From Hyphomicrobiaceae bacterium UBA7697 (GTDB lineage: Bacteria; Pseudomonadota; Alphaproteobacteria; Rhizobiales; Methyloligellaceae), in the NCBI GenBank assembly GCA_002482645.1, contig DLGJ01000007.1:124001-188000 (forward strand): a stretch of DNA of 64,000 nt, read 5' to 3'. Shown piece by piece: positions 7,990 to 17,514 of the stretch. Made by a program: the position numbers and the translations under genes. The notes below the pieces were generated by a model. That model ran no database searches. It was not told the origin of the DNA and worked only from the letters and a program-made list of their open reading frames with translations. The stretch's first letter is position 1; every line of letters begins with the position of its first letter.

Positions 7990-8943
7990 TTACGCCCGCG
8001 CTGCGGCCTCGGACTTGTCCTTGGCGGCACTCGGGCTTCCGGAGAAGGCTTCGCGCTGTACGCCAAGAATGAGCTGCATCGGCGAGGCCACGAAGATCGA
8101 CGAATAGGCGCCGACCACGATGCCGAAACACATGGCGACCGCGAAGCCGTAGATCGCTTCGCCGCCGAAGAACAGGAACGGCAACATCGCGAGGAAGGTC
8201 GTGACATGGGTCAGCACGGCACGCGACAGCATCTCGTTGATGGACCGGTCGAGCAAATCAACGAGCGGCAGCCGCTTGTACTTTCGAAGGTTCTCGCGGA
8301 TACGGTCGAAGATCACAACCTTGTCGTTGAGCGAATAACCGATGATGGTGAGAATGGCCGCGATACTCGAGACGTTGAACTCGAGTTGCAGCAATGCGTA
8401 GAGGCCGATGGTCGCGGTCACGTCGTGCACCAGCGAGGCAATGGCCGCGACGGCGAACTGCCATTCGAACCGAAACCACACATAGATCATGATGCCGATC
8501 ATCGCGACGACGACGGCGAGCGTACCGCCCGCGATGAGTTCGGATGAGATCGTCGGTCCCACGATCTCCGTACGGCGATATTCGACGCTGTCGCCCAGGG
8601 CCCCCTTGACCTTCGCGATCGAAGCCTGCTGCTCTTCCTCGGTCGGCTGGGAAGCGATGCGGATCAACACCTCGTCCGGCGCTCCGAATTCCTGGATCTG
8701 AACTTCGCCGAGACCGAGCCCCGTAATCTTGCCGCGAATATCCGCAAGGTTCGCCGGGTTCTCCTTCGTCTTCACTTCGATGAGCGTTCCGCCCTGGAAG
8801 TCGATGCCCAAATTGAGGCCGACCGTCGCGACAAGCACCAAAGGCACGATGGTCAGGAAGGCCGACACGAACCATGTAATGGCACGCTGTCCGACGAAAT
8901 CGATCTTCGTGTCCGGTGGTATGAAAGTGATGCCGCGAAACAT
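7990..8943 (-). CDS. secF: Protein translocase subunit SecF
   Basis: A 317-residue inner-membrane protein with six predicted helices: one N-terminal helix, a periplasmic domain, and five C-terminal helices with the SecF signatures GIDFQGGT and LNDKVVIFDRIREN. With SecD it forms an RND-type, proton-motive-force-driven unit that pulls secreted proteins across the membrane at the periplasmic side. Length is normal. It follows secD by 58 bases on the same strand, in the order yajC-secD-secF. Confidence 0.97.
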   Translation of the reverse strand: MFRGITFIPPDTKIDFVGQRAITWFVSAFLTIVPLVLVATVGLNLGIDFQGGTLIEVKTKENPANLADIRGKITGLGLGEVQIQEFGAPDEVLIRIASQPTEEEQQASIAKVKGALGDSVEYRRTEIVGPTISSELIAGGTLAVVVAMIGIMIYVWFRFEWQFAVAAIASLVHDVTATIGLYALLQLEFNVSSIAAILTIIGYSLNDKVVIFDRIRENLRKYKRLPLVDLLDRSINEMLSRAVLTHVTTFLAMLPFLFFGGEAIYGFAVAMCFGIVVGAYSSIFVASPMQLILGVQREAFSGSPSAAKDKSEAAARA

Positions 8944-9001
8944 GGGCGCGATTCCTAAATTGGCGAAGCTCTGTTAGTGCGAGACTCTGACGCAAACGTC
9001 C

Positions 9002-10615
9002 TTAGAGCGGTAACTCCTTTGGGCGTCTCCACCGCAGCCAAGCGGCAACCATCATGCGCGTGACCGTCACGGCCGTGAACATGGACGCCAGAATACCGAT
9101 CGTCAGCGTGACCGCGAAGCCGCGCACCGGACCCGACCCCAACCAGAACAGCACAAGGACCGCGATCAACGTGGTGACGTTCGAATCGATGATCGCGATC
9201 AGCGCGCGTGAATAGCCGGAATCGACCGCCGCGATGGGCGACTTGCCGGCGCGGATCTCCTCGCGAATGCGCTCATTGATGAGCACGTTCGCATCGACCG
9301 CGATGCCGATCACGAGCACGATGCCCGCGATACCGGGCAGCGTCAGCGTCGCGCCTATGAGCGACAGCACCGCAAAGATCAGCGCGACGTTCACGAGCAA
9401 TGCCATGTTGGCGAATAGACCGAAGAGCCCGTAGGCAGCGAACATAAAGGCCACGACGAGAATCATGCCGACGATGGCCGCCTTCTTGCCGCTGTCGATG
9501 GAGTCGGCGCCGAGGCTCGCACCCACGGTCCGCTCTTCGATGACCGTCAACTTAGCCGGGAGCGCGCCTGAGCGCAGCAGCACGGACAAATCGTTCGCTT
9601 CCTGAACCGAGAAGTTGCCGCTGATCTGTCCTGTACCGCCCAGGATCGGCTCGCGGATCACGGGCGCGGAAATCACCTTGTTGTCGAGAACGATCGCGAA
9701 GGGCAGTCCCACATTGTCCTGGGTCGCCCGGCCGAAGCGCTTCGCCCCCGCCGCGTCGAAACGGAAATGGACCACGGGCTCGCCGGTGCGCGAGTCGAAG
9801 CCAGGCTGAGAATCGACCAGATTCTCGCCGCTCACCATGACCCGGTCCTTCAGCACGTAGGGAATCGGCGGGTCGTCGTCGGAAAAGAGCAATTCGCTGC
9901 CCGGCGGGACCTTCTTGCTCAGAGCAATCTCGGCGGCATTGGCGGAGGGGTCCACGAGCTTGAACTCCAGCTTTCCAGTCTCGCCGATCAGGCCCTTCAA
10001 GCGCTGCACGTCGGAGACGCCCGGCACTTGGACCAGAATGCGGTTGCGGCCCTCGCGCTGGATGCTGGGTTCGGTCGTACCGAACGCATCGACGCGGCGG
10101 CGAATGGTTTCGATCGACGCCTGGATCGCGGAACTGATCCGGTCGTTCAAGCCGACCTCGGTCGCCGTCAGCGTGATCTTGTCGCCGCTCTTCGTAACCT
10201 CCAGGTCGTTCCCGGAGAATCCGCCGAACACGTCGTTGCCGACGGGAACCGCAAGCTTCCGCAGCTCCGTATAAGCCTTGTCCACATCCTCCGGCTTCCG
10301 GATCCGTACCGACACGCTGCGCGCGGACACGTTCTGCGCCAAGTCCACGTAGCCGATGCGGCTGCTGCGCAAGGCCTCGCGCACATCGCCACGGATGGTG
10401 CCGAGCCAATCCTCCACGAGTTCCTTCTCGTCGATCCGGTAGAGGAGATGCGCTCCGCCTTGCAGATCGAGGCCGAGATTGACCTGCCTATGCGGTATCC
10501 AGTTTGGCAGCCCCTGCAAGGCAGACGCGGGAATCAGGTTGGGAGCTGCGAAGATGAAGCCGGCCAGCACGATGGCAGAGACGAGAATCACCTTCCATTT
10601 TTGGAAATGCAGCAT
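9002..10615 (-). CDS. secD: Protein translocase subunit SecD
   Basis: A 537-residue partner of SecF. Features seen are the N-terminal helix, GLDLQGGAHLLYRID, the first periplasmic domain with RRRVDAFGTTEP and RILVQVPG, and five C-terminal helices with GIAVDANVLINERIREE, which holds the Asp/Arg relay residues for proton coupling. Typical alphaproteobacterial size. It sits 46 bases downstream of yajC. Together the three genes form the conserved accessory-translocase operon. Confidence 0.97.
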   Translation of the reverse strand: MLHFQKWKVILVSAIVLAGFIFAAPNLIPASALQGLPNWIPHRQVNLGLDLQGGAHLLYRIDEKELVEDWLGTIRGDVREALRSSRIGYVDLAQNVSARSVSVRIRKPEDVDKAYTELRKLAVPVGNDVFGGFSGNDLEVTKSGDKITLTATEVGLNDRISSAIQASIETIRRRVDAFGTTEPSIQREGRNRILVQVPGVSDVQRLKGLIGETGKLEFKLVDPSANAAEIALSKKVPPGSELLFSDDDPPIPYVLKDRVMVSGENLVDSQPGFDSRTGEPVVHFRFDAAGAKRFGRATQDNVGLPFAIVLDNKVISAPVIREPILGGTGQISGNFSVQEANDLSVLLRSGALPAKLTVIEERTVGASLGADSIDSGKKAAIVGMILVVAFMFAAYGLFGLFANMALLVNVALIFAVLSLIGATLTLPGIAGIVLVIGIAVDANVLINERIREEIRAGKSPIAAVDSGYSRALIAIIDSNVTTLIAVLVLFWLGSGPVRGFAVTLTIGILASMFTAVTVTRMMVAAWLRWRRPKELPL

Positions 10616-10661
10616 TGCCGGGTATGTAACTCCAGATCAGTGGACCGTCGCGCGCGGCGCC

Positions 10662-11018
10662 CTATTCTTCCGTCTTGTCCGTCTTGGCTTCGGATTTCGC
10701 CGGAGCGGCGGCCTCGCCCTTGCCACGCACATCCGAGATCGACGTCCGCAGATGTTTGATCCGCACGCCGTCCGCGATTTCGATTTGTAGCTCGTTGTCG
10801 TCGACCTTGACGACCTTGCCGATAATGCCGCCCGAGGTGACCACCGTGTCCCCGCGCCGGATGGCCTCGATCATCGCGCGGTGCTCCTTCATCCGCTTCT
10901 GCTGCGGCCGGATCATCAGAAAATACATGATACCGATGATCAGAATGGTTGGAATCAGCAAGCCGTTGAGCGCTTCCATGCCGCCGGACCCCATTTGCGC
11001 ATAGGCGAAACCATTCAT
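10662..11018 (-). CDS. yajC: Preprotein translocase subunit YajC
   Basis: A 118-residue single-helix membrane protein. The transmembrane segment (about residues 20-37, LLIPTILIIGIMYFLMI) runs into the family signature RPQQKRMKEH, followed by a small beta-rich cytoplasmic domain GDTVVTSGGIIGKV. The tail is Lys/Ala/Glu-rich. It is first in the yajC-secD-secF operon and divergent from the DUF815 ATPase gene, with about 140 bases between the two starts. Confidence 0.95.
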   Translation of the reverse strand: MNGFAYAQMGSGGMEALNGLLIPTILIIGIMYFLMIRPQQKRMKEHRAMIEAIRRGDTVVTSGGIIGKVVKVDDNELQIEIADGVRIKHLRTSISDVRGKGEAAAPAKSEAKTDKTEE

Positions 11019-11157
11019 TGCTCGTATCTCCCGGTTGGCTTAAGGATGGCCGGAATTGGCCGATTTGGCGTGTCTCGCAGGCGTTTTTGCGAGCAGGCTC
11101 CAGCGCGCGATTGTGCGCGACTATACTGAGCTTGGACGCCTTTGCAACGGGGCCCGT

Positions 11158-12015
11158 ATGAACTTTCAGGAACCGATATCCGGCGTTTTGGAGCGGATCG
11201 CGCGAGCGTTGGAGCGGCTCGCGCCGCGTCCGGCTTCACCCCCCGACTTCTCCCGTGCCGGCGCCTTCCTGTTTCACGCGGACACCGGCTCGTTCGAGCC
11301 CGTCGCGACGGTCAATTGCGTGCCTCTTCCCCTTCTCAAGGGTGTCGATCGCAACCGGGACGTTCTGTTCTCGAATACGGAACGGTTCGCGCGCGGCCTG
11401 CCGGCGAACAACGCACTCCTCTGGGGCGCGCGCGGCATGGGCAAGAGCTCCCTCGTCAAGGCCATTCACGCGGTCATCCACGAGGCGCACCCGGCGCTCA
11501 AACTGATCGAAATCCATCGGGAGGATATCGCCGCCCTGCCCCGCGTGCTGGCCCAGGCGCGCGCGGCACCGGCCCATCGCTTTCTCCTGTTTTGCGACGA
11601 TCTGTCGTTCGAGGCCGTCGACAATTCGTACAAGTCGCTGAAGGCGGTTCTCGAGGGCGGCATCGAGGGGCGGCCGGCGAACGTTCTGCTCTATGCCACT
11701 TCGAACCGGCGTCACCTGATGCCGAGGGAGATGGTGGAGAACGAGGCCTCGACGGCCATCAACCCGGCCGAAGCCGTCGAGGAAAGGGTTTCGCTCTCCG
11801 ACCGGTTCGGACTTTGGATCGGCTTCCACAATTGCAGCCAGGACGACTATCTCGCCATGGTGCGCGGCTATGCCGACCACTATGGACTTGAGAGCCCGGA
11901 TATCGACGTCGATCGCGAGGCGTTGGAATGGGCCGCCACGCGCGGCAGCCGCTCGGGCCGCGTGGCCTGGCAGTTCATTCAGGATTTGGCGGGGCGCCTC
12001 GAAAAGACGTTGTAA
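11158..12015 (+). CDS. DUF815-family AAA-type ATPase
   Basis: A 285-residue protein of the DUF815 P-loop family. Walker A is GARGMGKSS (90-98), a Walker B-like strand reads FLLFCDDLSFE, and a sensor segment VLLYATSNRRHL follows. The family is soluble and AAA+-like; its substrate is not established. It has a conserved place beside yajC in Hyphomicrobiales. The ATG at 11158 opens the conserved N-terminal helix; an earlier in-frame ATG at 11056 would overlap the promoter region shared with yajC. It converges with the LytM gene, stops 10 bases apart. Confidence 0.87.
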   Translation: MNFQEPISGVLERIARALERLAPRPASPPDFSRAGAFLFHADTGSFEPVATVNCVPLPLLKGVDRNRDVLFSNTERFARGLPANNALLWGARGMGKSSLVKAIHAVIHEAHPALKLIEIHREDIAALPRVLAQARAAPAHRFLLFCDDLSFEAVDNSYKSLKAVLEGGIEGRPANVLLYATSNRRHLMPREMVENEASTAINPAEAVEERVSLSDRFGLWIGFHNCSQDDYLAMVRGYADHYGLESPDIDVDREALEWAATRGSRSGRVAWQFIQDLAGRLEKTL

Positions 12016-12025
12016 GGCACCGCCG

Positions 12026-13093
12026 CTAGTCGGCCTGGGCCGCCATGCTGCTCATATATTTCGTCGGGTCGACGGGCCGGGATCCTTTTCGCAGCTCGAA
12101 ATGAACCTGCGGCTGGCTGACGGAACCGCTGGTCCCCGCCTTCGCGATCACCTGCCCGCGCGAGACCTTGTCGCCGCGATTCACCAGGATCTGCTCGTTG
12201 TTCGCGTAAGCCGAGACCCAATTGTTGGCGTGGCGAACCAGGACCAGGTTCCCATAGCCTTTCAACTCGTTGCCCGCATAGGCCACGACGCCGTTCTCGG
12301 CCGCCCTGACCGGCGTTCCTTGCGGCACCGCGATATTGATGCCGTCATTGTGGCCGCCGTCTGCCTTGGTGCCGAAGCCGGAGATGATGTGGCCCTTGAC
12401 CGGCCAGCGGAAGCTGTTCCCCGCCAAAGGTTCGGGCGCCGGAAGCTGGCCATTGCTCGCAACACTCGAGGAGGCGGGCGCTGCCGGCGGCGTGCTCTGT
12501 GTCGTTTCGGCCGGTGCGATCGCCGTCGTCGTGACCTTGCGGGGCGCCGGTACCGCGGGCTGCGCGTAGGCCTGCTGCACCGCTGGTGCTGCGGGAGCTG
12601 GAGCCGCGACATGCGGCGCGGGCTGTGACGCCGCGGCCATGTTCGCGCCCGGAAGGACAAGGACCTGACCGGCCCTCAGCGGCGTATCGCCGAGATTGTT
12701 CGCCGTCTGGATTGTTCCGATCGGCACGCCGTATTGCCGGGAAATGCCGCTCAGCGTATCGCCCTGCCGCACGGTGACGCGCGGGCCGGACCCATAAGAG
12801 GCGCCGGACGCCGGCGGACGCGAGGCCTGCTGCGACCCGTAATACCGTGTCTGGTTGGCGCTGGTGTAGGATGCGGCGCGCTGGGGCGCCGTGCCGCTAT
12901 AGCCGCCGCCGGAGGGCAACGAAGAGGTCGTCGAATAATCGGCGTTCGCGGACCCGTTGTCGGCCAGTCCAAGCGCCGGGTAGTTGAAACGGGTGGACTG
13001 GTCGCTACAGCCAGCGACACAAAACGCCGTTCCCGCTGCCACAATGGCGCACGATATCCTCCGGAAAACGTCCGGCCCAAATGCCACGCGCAT
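12026..13093 (-). CDS. LysM/LytM (M23-like) lipoprotein, NlpD-like, probably non-catalytic
   Basis: A 355-residue lipoprotein: signal peptide with lipobox VAGC (Cys 29), a Ser/Gly/Pro/Ala-rich linker, one LysM peptidoglycan-binding domain (about 105-149), a second linker, and a C-terminal LytM domain. The zinc-binding residues of active M23 enzymes are replaced: HxxxD by NDGIN, the YAH motif by YANN, and HxH by QVH, leaving only the His of HFELR. That pattern is known from NlpD/EnvC-type activators of wall amidases. A role in regulating septal or surface peptidoglycan cleavage is inferred. Confidence 0.9.
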   Translation of the reverse strand: MRVAFGPDVFRRISCAIVAAGTAFCVAGCSDQSTRFNYPALGLADNGSANADYSTTSSLPSGGGYSGTAPQRAASYTSANQTRYYGSQQASRPPASGASYGSGPRVTVRQGDTLSGISRQYGVPIGTIQTANNLGDTPLRAGQVLVLPGANMAAASQPAPHVAAPAPAAPAVQQAYAQPAVPAPRKVTTTAIAPAETTQSTPPAAPASSSVASNGQLPAPEPLAGNSFRWPVKGHIISGFGTKADGGHNDGINIAVPQGTPVRAAENGVVAYAGNELKGYGNLVLVRHANNWVSAYANNEQILVNRGDKVSRGQVIAKAGTSGSVSQPQVHFELRKGSRPVDPTKYMSSMAAQAD

Positions 13094-13191
13094 ACTCGCT
13101 GGCCCCCACGCAAAACTCGATAACGTCAGTTAAGCCCGGCGGCGGTAAACAACGCTTTAAGACTTGGATGCGGCGCCAGCCGAAAGCGGGC

Positions 13192-13833
13192 TTAGTCGCG
13201 CTTCACGCGGCCATGAACGAGCGGCACGAAACGAACGGACAGGAGCGGCGTCTCCGCGAGCCCTTCGGGCGTCTTGTCGATTTGCACGAGCGACTGGGAA
13301 TCCCGCGTTTCACCGAGGGGAATGATCATCCGGCCGCCGTCCTTCAATTGATCGAGCAGCGCGGCGGGCGCATCGACCGCGGCGGCGGTGACGATAATGC
13401 GGTCGAACGGAGCCTGTGGTGGCCAGCCCAGCCACCCGTCGCCAATGATCGTCGTGACGTTGGCGATCTTGAGCTCGGCGAGCCGCGCCTCGGCCGCCTT
13501 CTGAAGTTCGCGCCAGCGCTCGATCGTGTAGACCCGGCGGCAGAGCTGCGACAGGATCGCGGACTGATAGCCGGACCCGGTTCCGATCTCGAGGACCTTG
13601 TGGTTGGGCTTCAGATCCAGCTTCTCCGTCATGTAGGCGACGACGAAGGGCTGCGAGATGGTCTGTCCGCATTCGATAGGCAGGGCGATGTCCTGGTAGG
13701 CATGCTCCGAAAAGGCCTCGTCCACGAACAATTCGCGCGGAATCCGCTCCATGGCGCGCAGCACATTGGGGTCGCGGATACCGCGCCGCCGGAGCTGCAT
13801 AATCAGCCCGATTTGATTTTGCACGTCCGCCAC
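13192..13833 (-). CDS. pcm: Protein-L-isoaspartate O-methyltransferase
   Basis: A 213-residue SAM-dependent enzyme that methylates isoaspartyl residues in damaged proteins as the first step of repair. Seen are the PCMT substrate motif IECGQTISQPFVVAYM, the SAM-binding motif VLEIGTGSGYQSAIL and GDGWLGWPPQAPFDRIIVTAA. Length is normal. It lies 70 bases downstream of surE on the same strand. The surE-pcm pair, linked to stress and stationary-phase survival, is conserved widely in proteobacteria. Confidence 0.96.
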   Translation of the reverse strand: MADVQNQIGLIMQLRRRGIRDPNVLRAMERIPRELFVDEAFSEHAYQDIALPIECGQTISQPFVVAYMTEKLDLKPNHKVLEIGTGSGYQSAILSQLCRRVYTIERWRELQKAAEARLAELKIANVTTIIGDGWLGWPPQAPFDRIIVTAAAVDAPAALLDQLKDGGRMIIPLGETRDSQSLVQIDKTPEGLAETPLLSVRFVPLVHGRVKRD

Positions 13834-13903
13834 AGGCGGCCACCTCCTCCCCAGACGGTGCTCCGGGACAGTATCGGCCGAATCTCATAGAGCCGAGTAA
13901 GGA

Positions 13904-14677
13904 CTATTTCTTCTTTTCTTCCAATACGGAAGCGAGTTCGGGAAGAGCCCCGCGATCGGTGAAGTCGAGGCACAGAGGCGTCACCGAAATCAGATTCGCA
14001 CGCACCGCCCAGAGGTCTGACCCCTTCGGCGGGTTCGAGCCGCGCTTGGCGATGCCGATCCAGTAATAGGCCTTGCCGCGCGTATCCATGCGGTCGTCGA
14101 TGTCGAGCAGCGCCGTGTCGCGCAAGCCCTGCACGGTCGCCGAAACGCCCTTCACCTGATCCGGCGCACAGTCGGGAAAATTGACGTTGATGACGGTGCC
14201 TTTCGGCCAGCCCGCATCGAGGAGTTTCCGGATGAGATCGGCGCCGTGGATCATGGGCGTGTCCCACGCCGGAACGCCGTGGTCGTAATTGCTGACGGCC
14301 TGGCTCAGCGCGATCGACGGAATGCCGAGCAGCGAGCCCTCGATCGCTCCGGCGACGGTCCCGGAATAGTTCACATCGTCGGCGAGGTTCTGCCCGCGAT
14401 TGACGCCGGATAGAACCAGGTCCGGCGGATCGTCCTTGAGAAGAAAGCGAACGCCCATGATCACGCAGTCGGTCGGCGTGCCCTTCACGGCATAGCGCCG
14501 CCTGCCGATCTCGCGCATGCGTAAGGGCTCGGCGAGGGTCAGCGAGTGCGAGGCACCGCTATTGTCGGTCTCCGGCGCGACGATCCAAACGTCGTCGGTG
14601 AGGTCCGTCGCGATCTTCTCGAGCACGTCGAGACCCGCGGCCTCGATGCCGTCGTCGTTGGTGATCAGGATGCGCAT
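13904..14677 (-). CDS. surE: 5'/3'-nucleotidase SurE
   Basis: A 257-residue metal-dependent phosphatase for nucleoside 5'- and 3'-monophosphates, important for survival in stationary phase. The N-terminal ILITNDDGIEAAG holds the two metal-binding Asp residues; the further family motifs DNSGASHSLT and LVLSGVNRGQNLADDV contribute a Ser and Asn to the metal site. Length fits. It lies 47 bases downstream of serS and upstream of pcm on the same strand. Confidence 0.97.
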   Translation of the reverse strand: MRILITNDDGIEAAGLDVLEKIATDLTDDVWIVAPETDNSGASHSLTLAEPLRMREIGRRRYAVKGTPTDCVIMGVRFLLKDDPPDLVLSGVNRGQNLADDVNYSGTVAGAIEGSLLGIPSIALSQAVSNYDHGVPAWDTPMIHGADLIRKLLDAGWPKGTVINVNFPDCAPDQVKGVSATVQGLRDTALLDIDDRMDTRGKAYYWIGIAKRGSNPPKGSDLWAVRANLISVTPLCLDFTDRGALPELASVLEEKKK

Positions 14678-14724
14678 TTTGCGAGTCGTTTCCTGCGTTT
14701 CATCCGGCCTGTTTCAAGTTTGAG

Positions 14725-16020
14725 TCAGGAAGGCGCTTCGATCTTCGTGAGCCCGCCCATATAAGGCTGAATCACATCCGGCACGCGCACGCCGCCGTCG
14801 GCTTCCTGGTAGTTTTCGAGCACGGCGATGAGCGCGCGCCCGACCGCCACGCCCGATCCGTTCAACGTATGCACGAGGCGCGCCGCTTTCGACTCCGCGG
14901 GCCGGTAGCGCGCGTTCATGCGGCGCGCCTGGAAGTCGCCGCAGACCGAGCAGGAGGAAATTTCCCGATAGGCGTCCTGTCCCGGCAGCCACACCTCGAT
15001 GTCGTAAGTCTTCCGGGCGGAGAAGCCCATATCGCCGGTGGAGAGCACGACCACGCGATAGGGAAGTCCGAGTCGTTTCAACACGGTCTCGGCGCAGGCC
15101 GTCATGCGCTCGTGCTCCTCGGCGGACTGTTCCGGCGTCGTGACCGAGACCAGTTCCACCTTCGTGAACTGATGCTGGCGGATCATGCCGCGCGTGTCGC
15201 GCCCCGCGGCGCCTGCCTCGGCACGGAAACACGCCGTACCCGCGGTCACCCGCATCGGGAGGTTCGCCTCGTCGGTGATGTCCTCACGCACGAGATTGGT
15301 CAGCGGGACTTCCGCCGTTGGAATGAGCCAATATCCCTCGCCTGCCGGAAACTGATCTTCTTCGAACTTCGGCAACTGCGCGGTGCCGAACATCGTGTCG
15401 TCGCGCACGAGCAGCGGCGGGTTCACTTCGGTGTAGCCATGCTCGTCCGTGTGCAGGTCGAGCATGAACTGGGCGAGCGCCCGTTCGAGCCGCGCCAGCG
15501 CACCTTTGAGCACCACGAAGCGCGCGCCGGACAGCTTGGCCGCCGTCTCGAAATCCATGAGACCGAGCCCCTCGCCGATCTCGAAATGCTGCTTGGGCTC
15601 GAAGTCGAAACTCGGGACCTCGCCCACTTTGCGGAGTTCCACATTGGCGCTCTCGTCCGGTCCCACGGGCACGTCGTCCGCCGGCATGTTGGGGATGCCT
15701 GCCAGGAGATCGCGTAGCGCCTGGTCCTGTTCGCGCTCGTCCTCCTCGCCCTTCTGGATCGTGTCCTTGATCCCCGCAACCTCGTCCATCAGGCGCTGGG
15801 CTTCGGCTTCGTCCTTCGCCTGCTTGGCCTTGCCGATCTCCTTCGAGGCCGCGTTGCGGCGCGCCTGCAGGTCCTGCAATTGCTGAATCGTTTCGCGGCG
15901 TTGCGCATCGAGCGCGAGGATTTGAGTCAACAGCCCGGCGGGCGCGGGTTCGAAGCCGCGCTTCTCGAGACCGGCGACGAAGGCGTCTGGGTTCTCGCGT
16001 ATCCATTTGACGTCAAGCAC
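14725..16020 (-). CDS. serS: Seryl-tRNA synthetase
   Basis: A 431-residue class II aminoacyl-tRNA synthetase charging tRNA-Ser. Residues about 27-105 form the antiparallel coiled-coil arm (QAKDEAEAQRL region) that grips the long variable arm of tRNA-Ser. Motif 2 reads FRAEAGAAGRDTRGMIRQHQF and motif 3 has GSGVAVGRALIAVLENYQ. Length is normal. It precedes surE and pcm on the same strand and follows tatC by about 100 bases. Confidence 0.98.
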   Translation of the reverse strand: MLDVKWIRENPDAFVAGLEKRGFEPAPAGLLTQILALDAQRRETIQQLQDLQARRNAASKEIGKAKQAKDEAEAQRLMDEVAGIKDTIQKGEEDEREQDQALRDLLAGIPNMPADDVPVGPDESANVELRKVGEVPSFDFEPKQHFEIGEGLGLMDFETAAKLSGARFVVLKGALARLERALAQFMLDLHTDEHGYTEVNPPLLVRDDTMFGTAQLPKFEEDQFPAGEGYWLIPTAEVPLTNLVREDITDEANLPMRVTAGTACFRAEAGAAGRDTRGMIRQHQFTKVELVSVTTPEQSAEEHERMTACAETVLKRLGLPYRVVVLSTGDMGFSARKTYDIEVWLPGQDAYREISSCSVCGDFQARRMNARYRPAESKAARLVHTLNGSGVAVGRALIAVLENYQEADGGVRVPDVIQPYMGGLTKIEAPS

Positions 16021-16121
16021 AGGTGGAACTCTCTTTCGGGTCGTCGGCTTCCAGGGTCCGCCGTCCCCGTATAAGGGGCTGGCCCAGCGTTGTCAGCCAG
16101 ACATAAGGACAAAACCGGCCG

Positions 16122-16913
16122 TCACGACGACGGCTCGGCGGCGGTCTCCGGGGCCGCACGCTTCTTCTCGACCATCCGCACCGCGAAGATCGAGACTTCG
16201 TAGAGAAGCAGCGTCGGCAGCGCGAGGGCGATCTGGCTGACCGGGTCGGGCGGGGTCAGGATCGCGGCCGCCAAAAACACGCCGAGAATGGCGTGGCGGC
16301 GATAGTGCTTCAGCGTCTCCGAGCCGACGAGACCCGCCCGCGCCAGGAGCGTGAGCAGCACCGGCAACTGGAAACAAATACCGAAACCGATAATCAGCAT
16401 CATGATGAGAGACAGATATTCGCTCACCTTGGCCGTCAGCAGGATCTGCACGCCGCTGTCGCCCGTCTCCTGCATCGACAGGAAGAACCGCATCGCGAGC
16501 GGCATCGCGACGAAATAGACGAGCGCCGCGCCCATCAGGAACAGGATGGGCGTCGCGATCAGGAACGGCAGAAACGCCTTGCGCTCCTTGCGATAGAGGC
16601 CGGGCGCCACGAACATATAGAGCTGCGAGGCAATGACGGGAAAGGCGATGAAGATTGCCCCGAACAGGGCGAGCTTCACTTGGGTGAAGAAGAATTCCTG
16701 GGGCGCGGTGTAGATGAGTTCGATCGGCGCATCGACGCCCGCCGCCAGCCGATAAGGCCAGAGCAGCAGGTTGTAGATGGGCTTTGCGAACCAGAAGCAG
16801 ACGAGAAAGGCCACGAAGGTCGCGGCCAGCGCCCATAGAAGCCGCCGCCTCAGCTCGACGAGGTGCTCGATAAGCGGTGCCTTCGAAGCTTCAATATCGA
16901 TTTCATCGTTCAC
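16122..16913 (-). CDS. tatC: Twin-arginine translocase subunit TatC
   Basis: A 263-residue polytopic membrane protein, the receptor for RR signal peptides. The N-terminal cytoplasmic signature PLIEHLVELRRRLLWAL is followed by six hydrophobic segments; the conserved FxxP-type segment PQEFFFTQVKLALFGAIF and ITPPDPVSQIALALP near the end are seen. The start overlaps the tatB stop by four bases (ATGA), indicating translational coupling in tatA-tatB-tatC order. The Tat-type signal peptide on MsrB (38527-39030) gives a substrate candidate inside the window. Confidence 0.97.
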   Translation of the reverse strand: MNDEIDIEASKAPLIEHLVELRRRLLWALAATFVAFLVCFWFAKPIYNLLLWPYRLAAGVDAPIELIYTAPQEFFFTQVKLALFGAIFIAFPVIASQLYMFVAPGLYRKERKAFLPFLIATPILFLMGAALVYFVAMPLAMRFFLSMQETGDSGVQILLTAKVSEYLSLIMMLIIGFGICFQLPVLLTLLARAGLVGSETLKHYRRHAILGVFLAAAILTPPDPVSQIALALPTLLLYEVSIFAVRMVEKKRAAPETAAEPSS

Positions 16914-17449
16914 GGCTTCGGCTCGTCGGGCTCTGGGGCCGGAACCGGCTCGTCCGCTTTGGTTGCCTTGCGCGGTCTCTTGGCCGGCGTCTTTTTTGCC
17001 GCGGTTTTCTTGGCCGTAGCCGTCTTGCCTGCTGCCGTCTTGGCCGTGGCTGTCTTCGCGGGGCTTGCGTGCTTGGCTTTGGTCCCGGCGGCGGGCGCTT
17101 TCAGCAGCTCGGGCAGCGGCGGCTCCTCCGCTTGCACCTTAGGCGGTTCGACGAAATCGGTCTTGGAGGACGCCGCCGGTCCCGTCATCAGCGGTTTGCC
17201 GATCGGCTGACTCAAGTCCGGCACCGGCCCCATGTTGGACTTGATCGCCTCGAGGTTCTTCCGGACCTCGTCGGCTTCGCTCTCGGCGATGGCTTCGTTG
17301 AACTGACGTTGGAAGTCCGCAGCCATGCGGCGGACCTTCCCCGCATAGAAGCCGAAGGTGCGCATGAGCTTCGGCAGGTCTTTCGGGCCGACCACCACGA
17401 TCGCCACGATGGCGACCACCAACAGTTCCGACCATCCGATATCCAGCAT
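16910..17449 (-). CDS. tatB: Sec-independent translocase subunit TatB with Ala/Lys tail
   Basis: A 179-residue protein. The N-terminal MLDIGWSELLVVAIVAIVVV is the TatB membrane helix, followed by the hinge VGPKDLPKLMR and the amphipathic helix. After about residue 120 comes a low-complexity tail of Ala/Lys/Thr repeats (AKTATAKTAAGKTATAKKT) ending in Pro/Glu. TatB binds the RR precursor together with TatC. Tail length varies among alphaproteobacteria; its basic repeat character resembles disordered linkers. Confidence 0.95.
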   Translation of the reverse strand: MLDIGWSELLVVAIVAIVVVGPKDLPKLMRTFGFYAGKVRRMAADFQRQFNEAIAESEADEVRKNLEAIKSNMGPVPDLSQPIGKPLMTGPAASSKTDFVEPPKVQAEEPPLPELLKAPAAGTKAKHASPAKTATAKTAAGKTATAKKTAAKKTPAKRPRKATKADEPVPAPEPDEPKP

Positions 17450-17514
17450 GGGTTTGATTCAGACGCATCGCGTGCCATGGGCCGTTCAGGACCCGTCAGG
17501 CGGACGCGCCGTGC

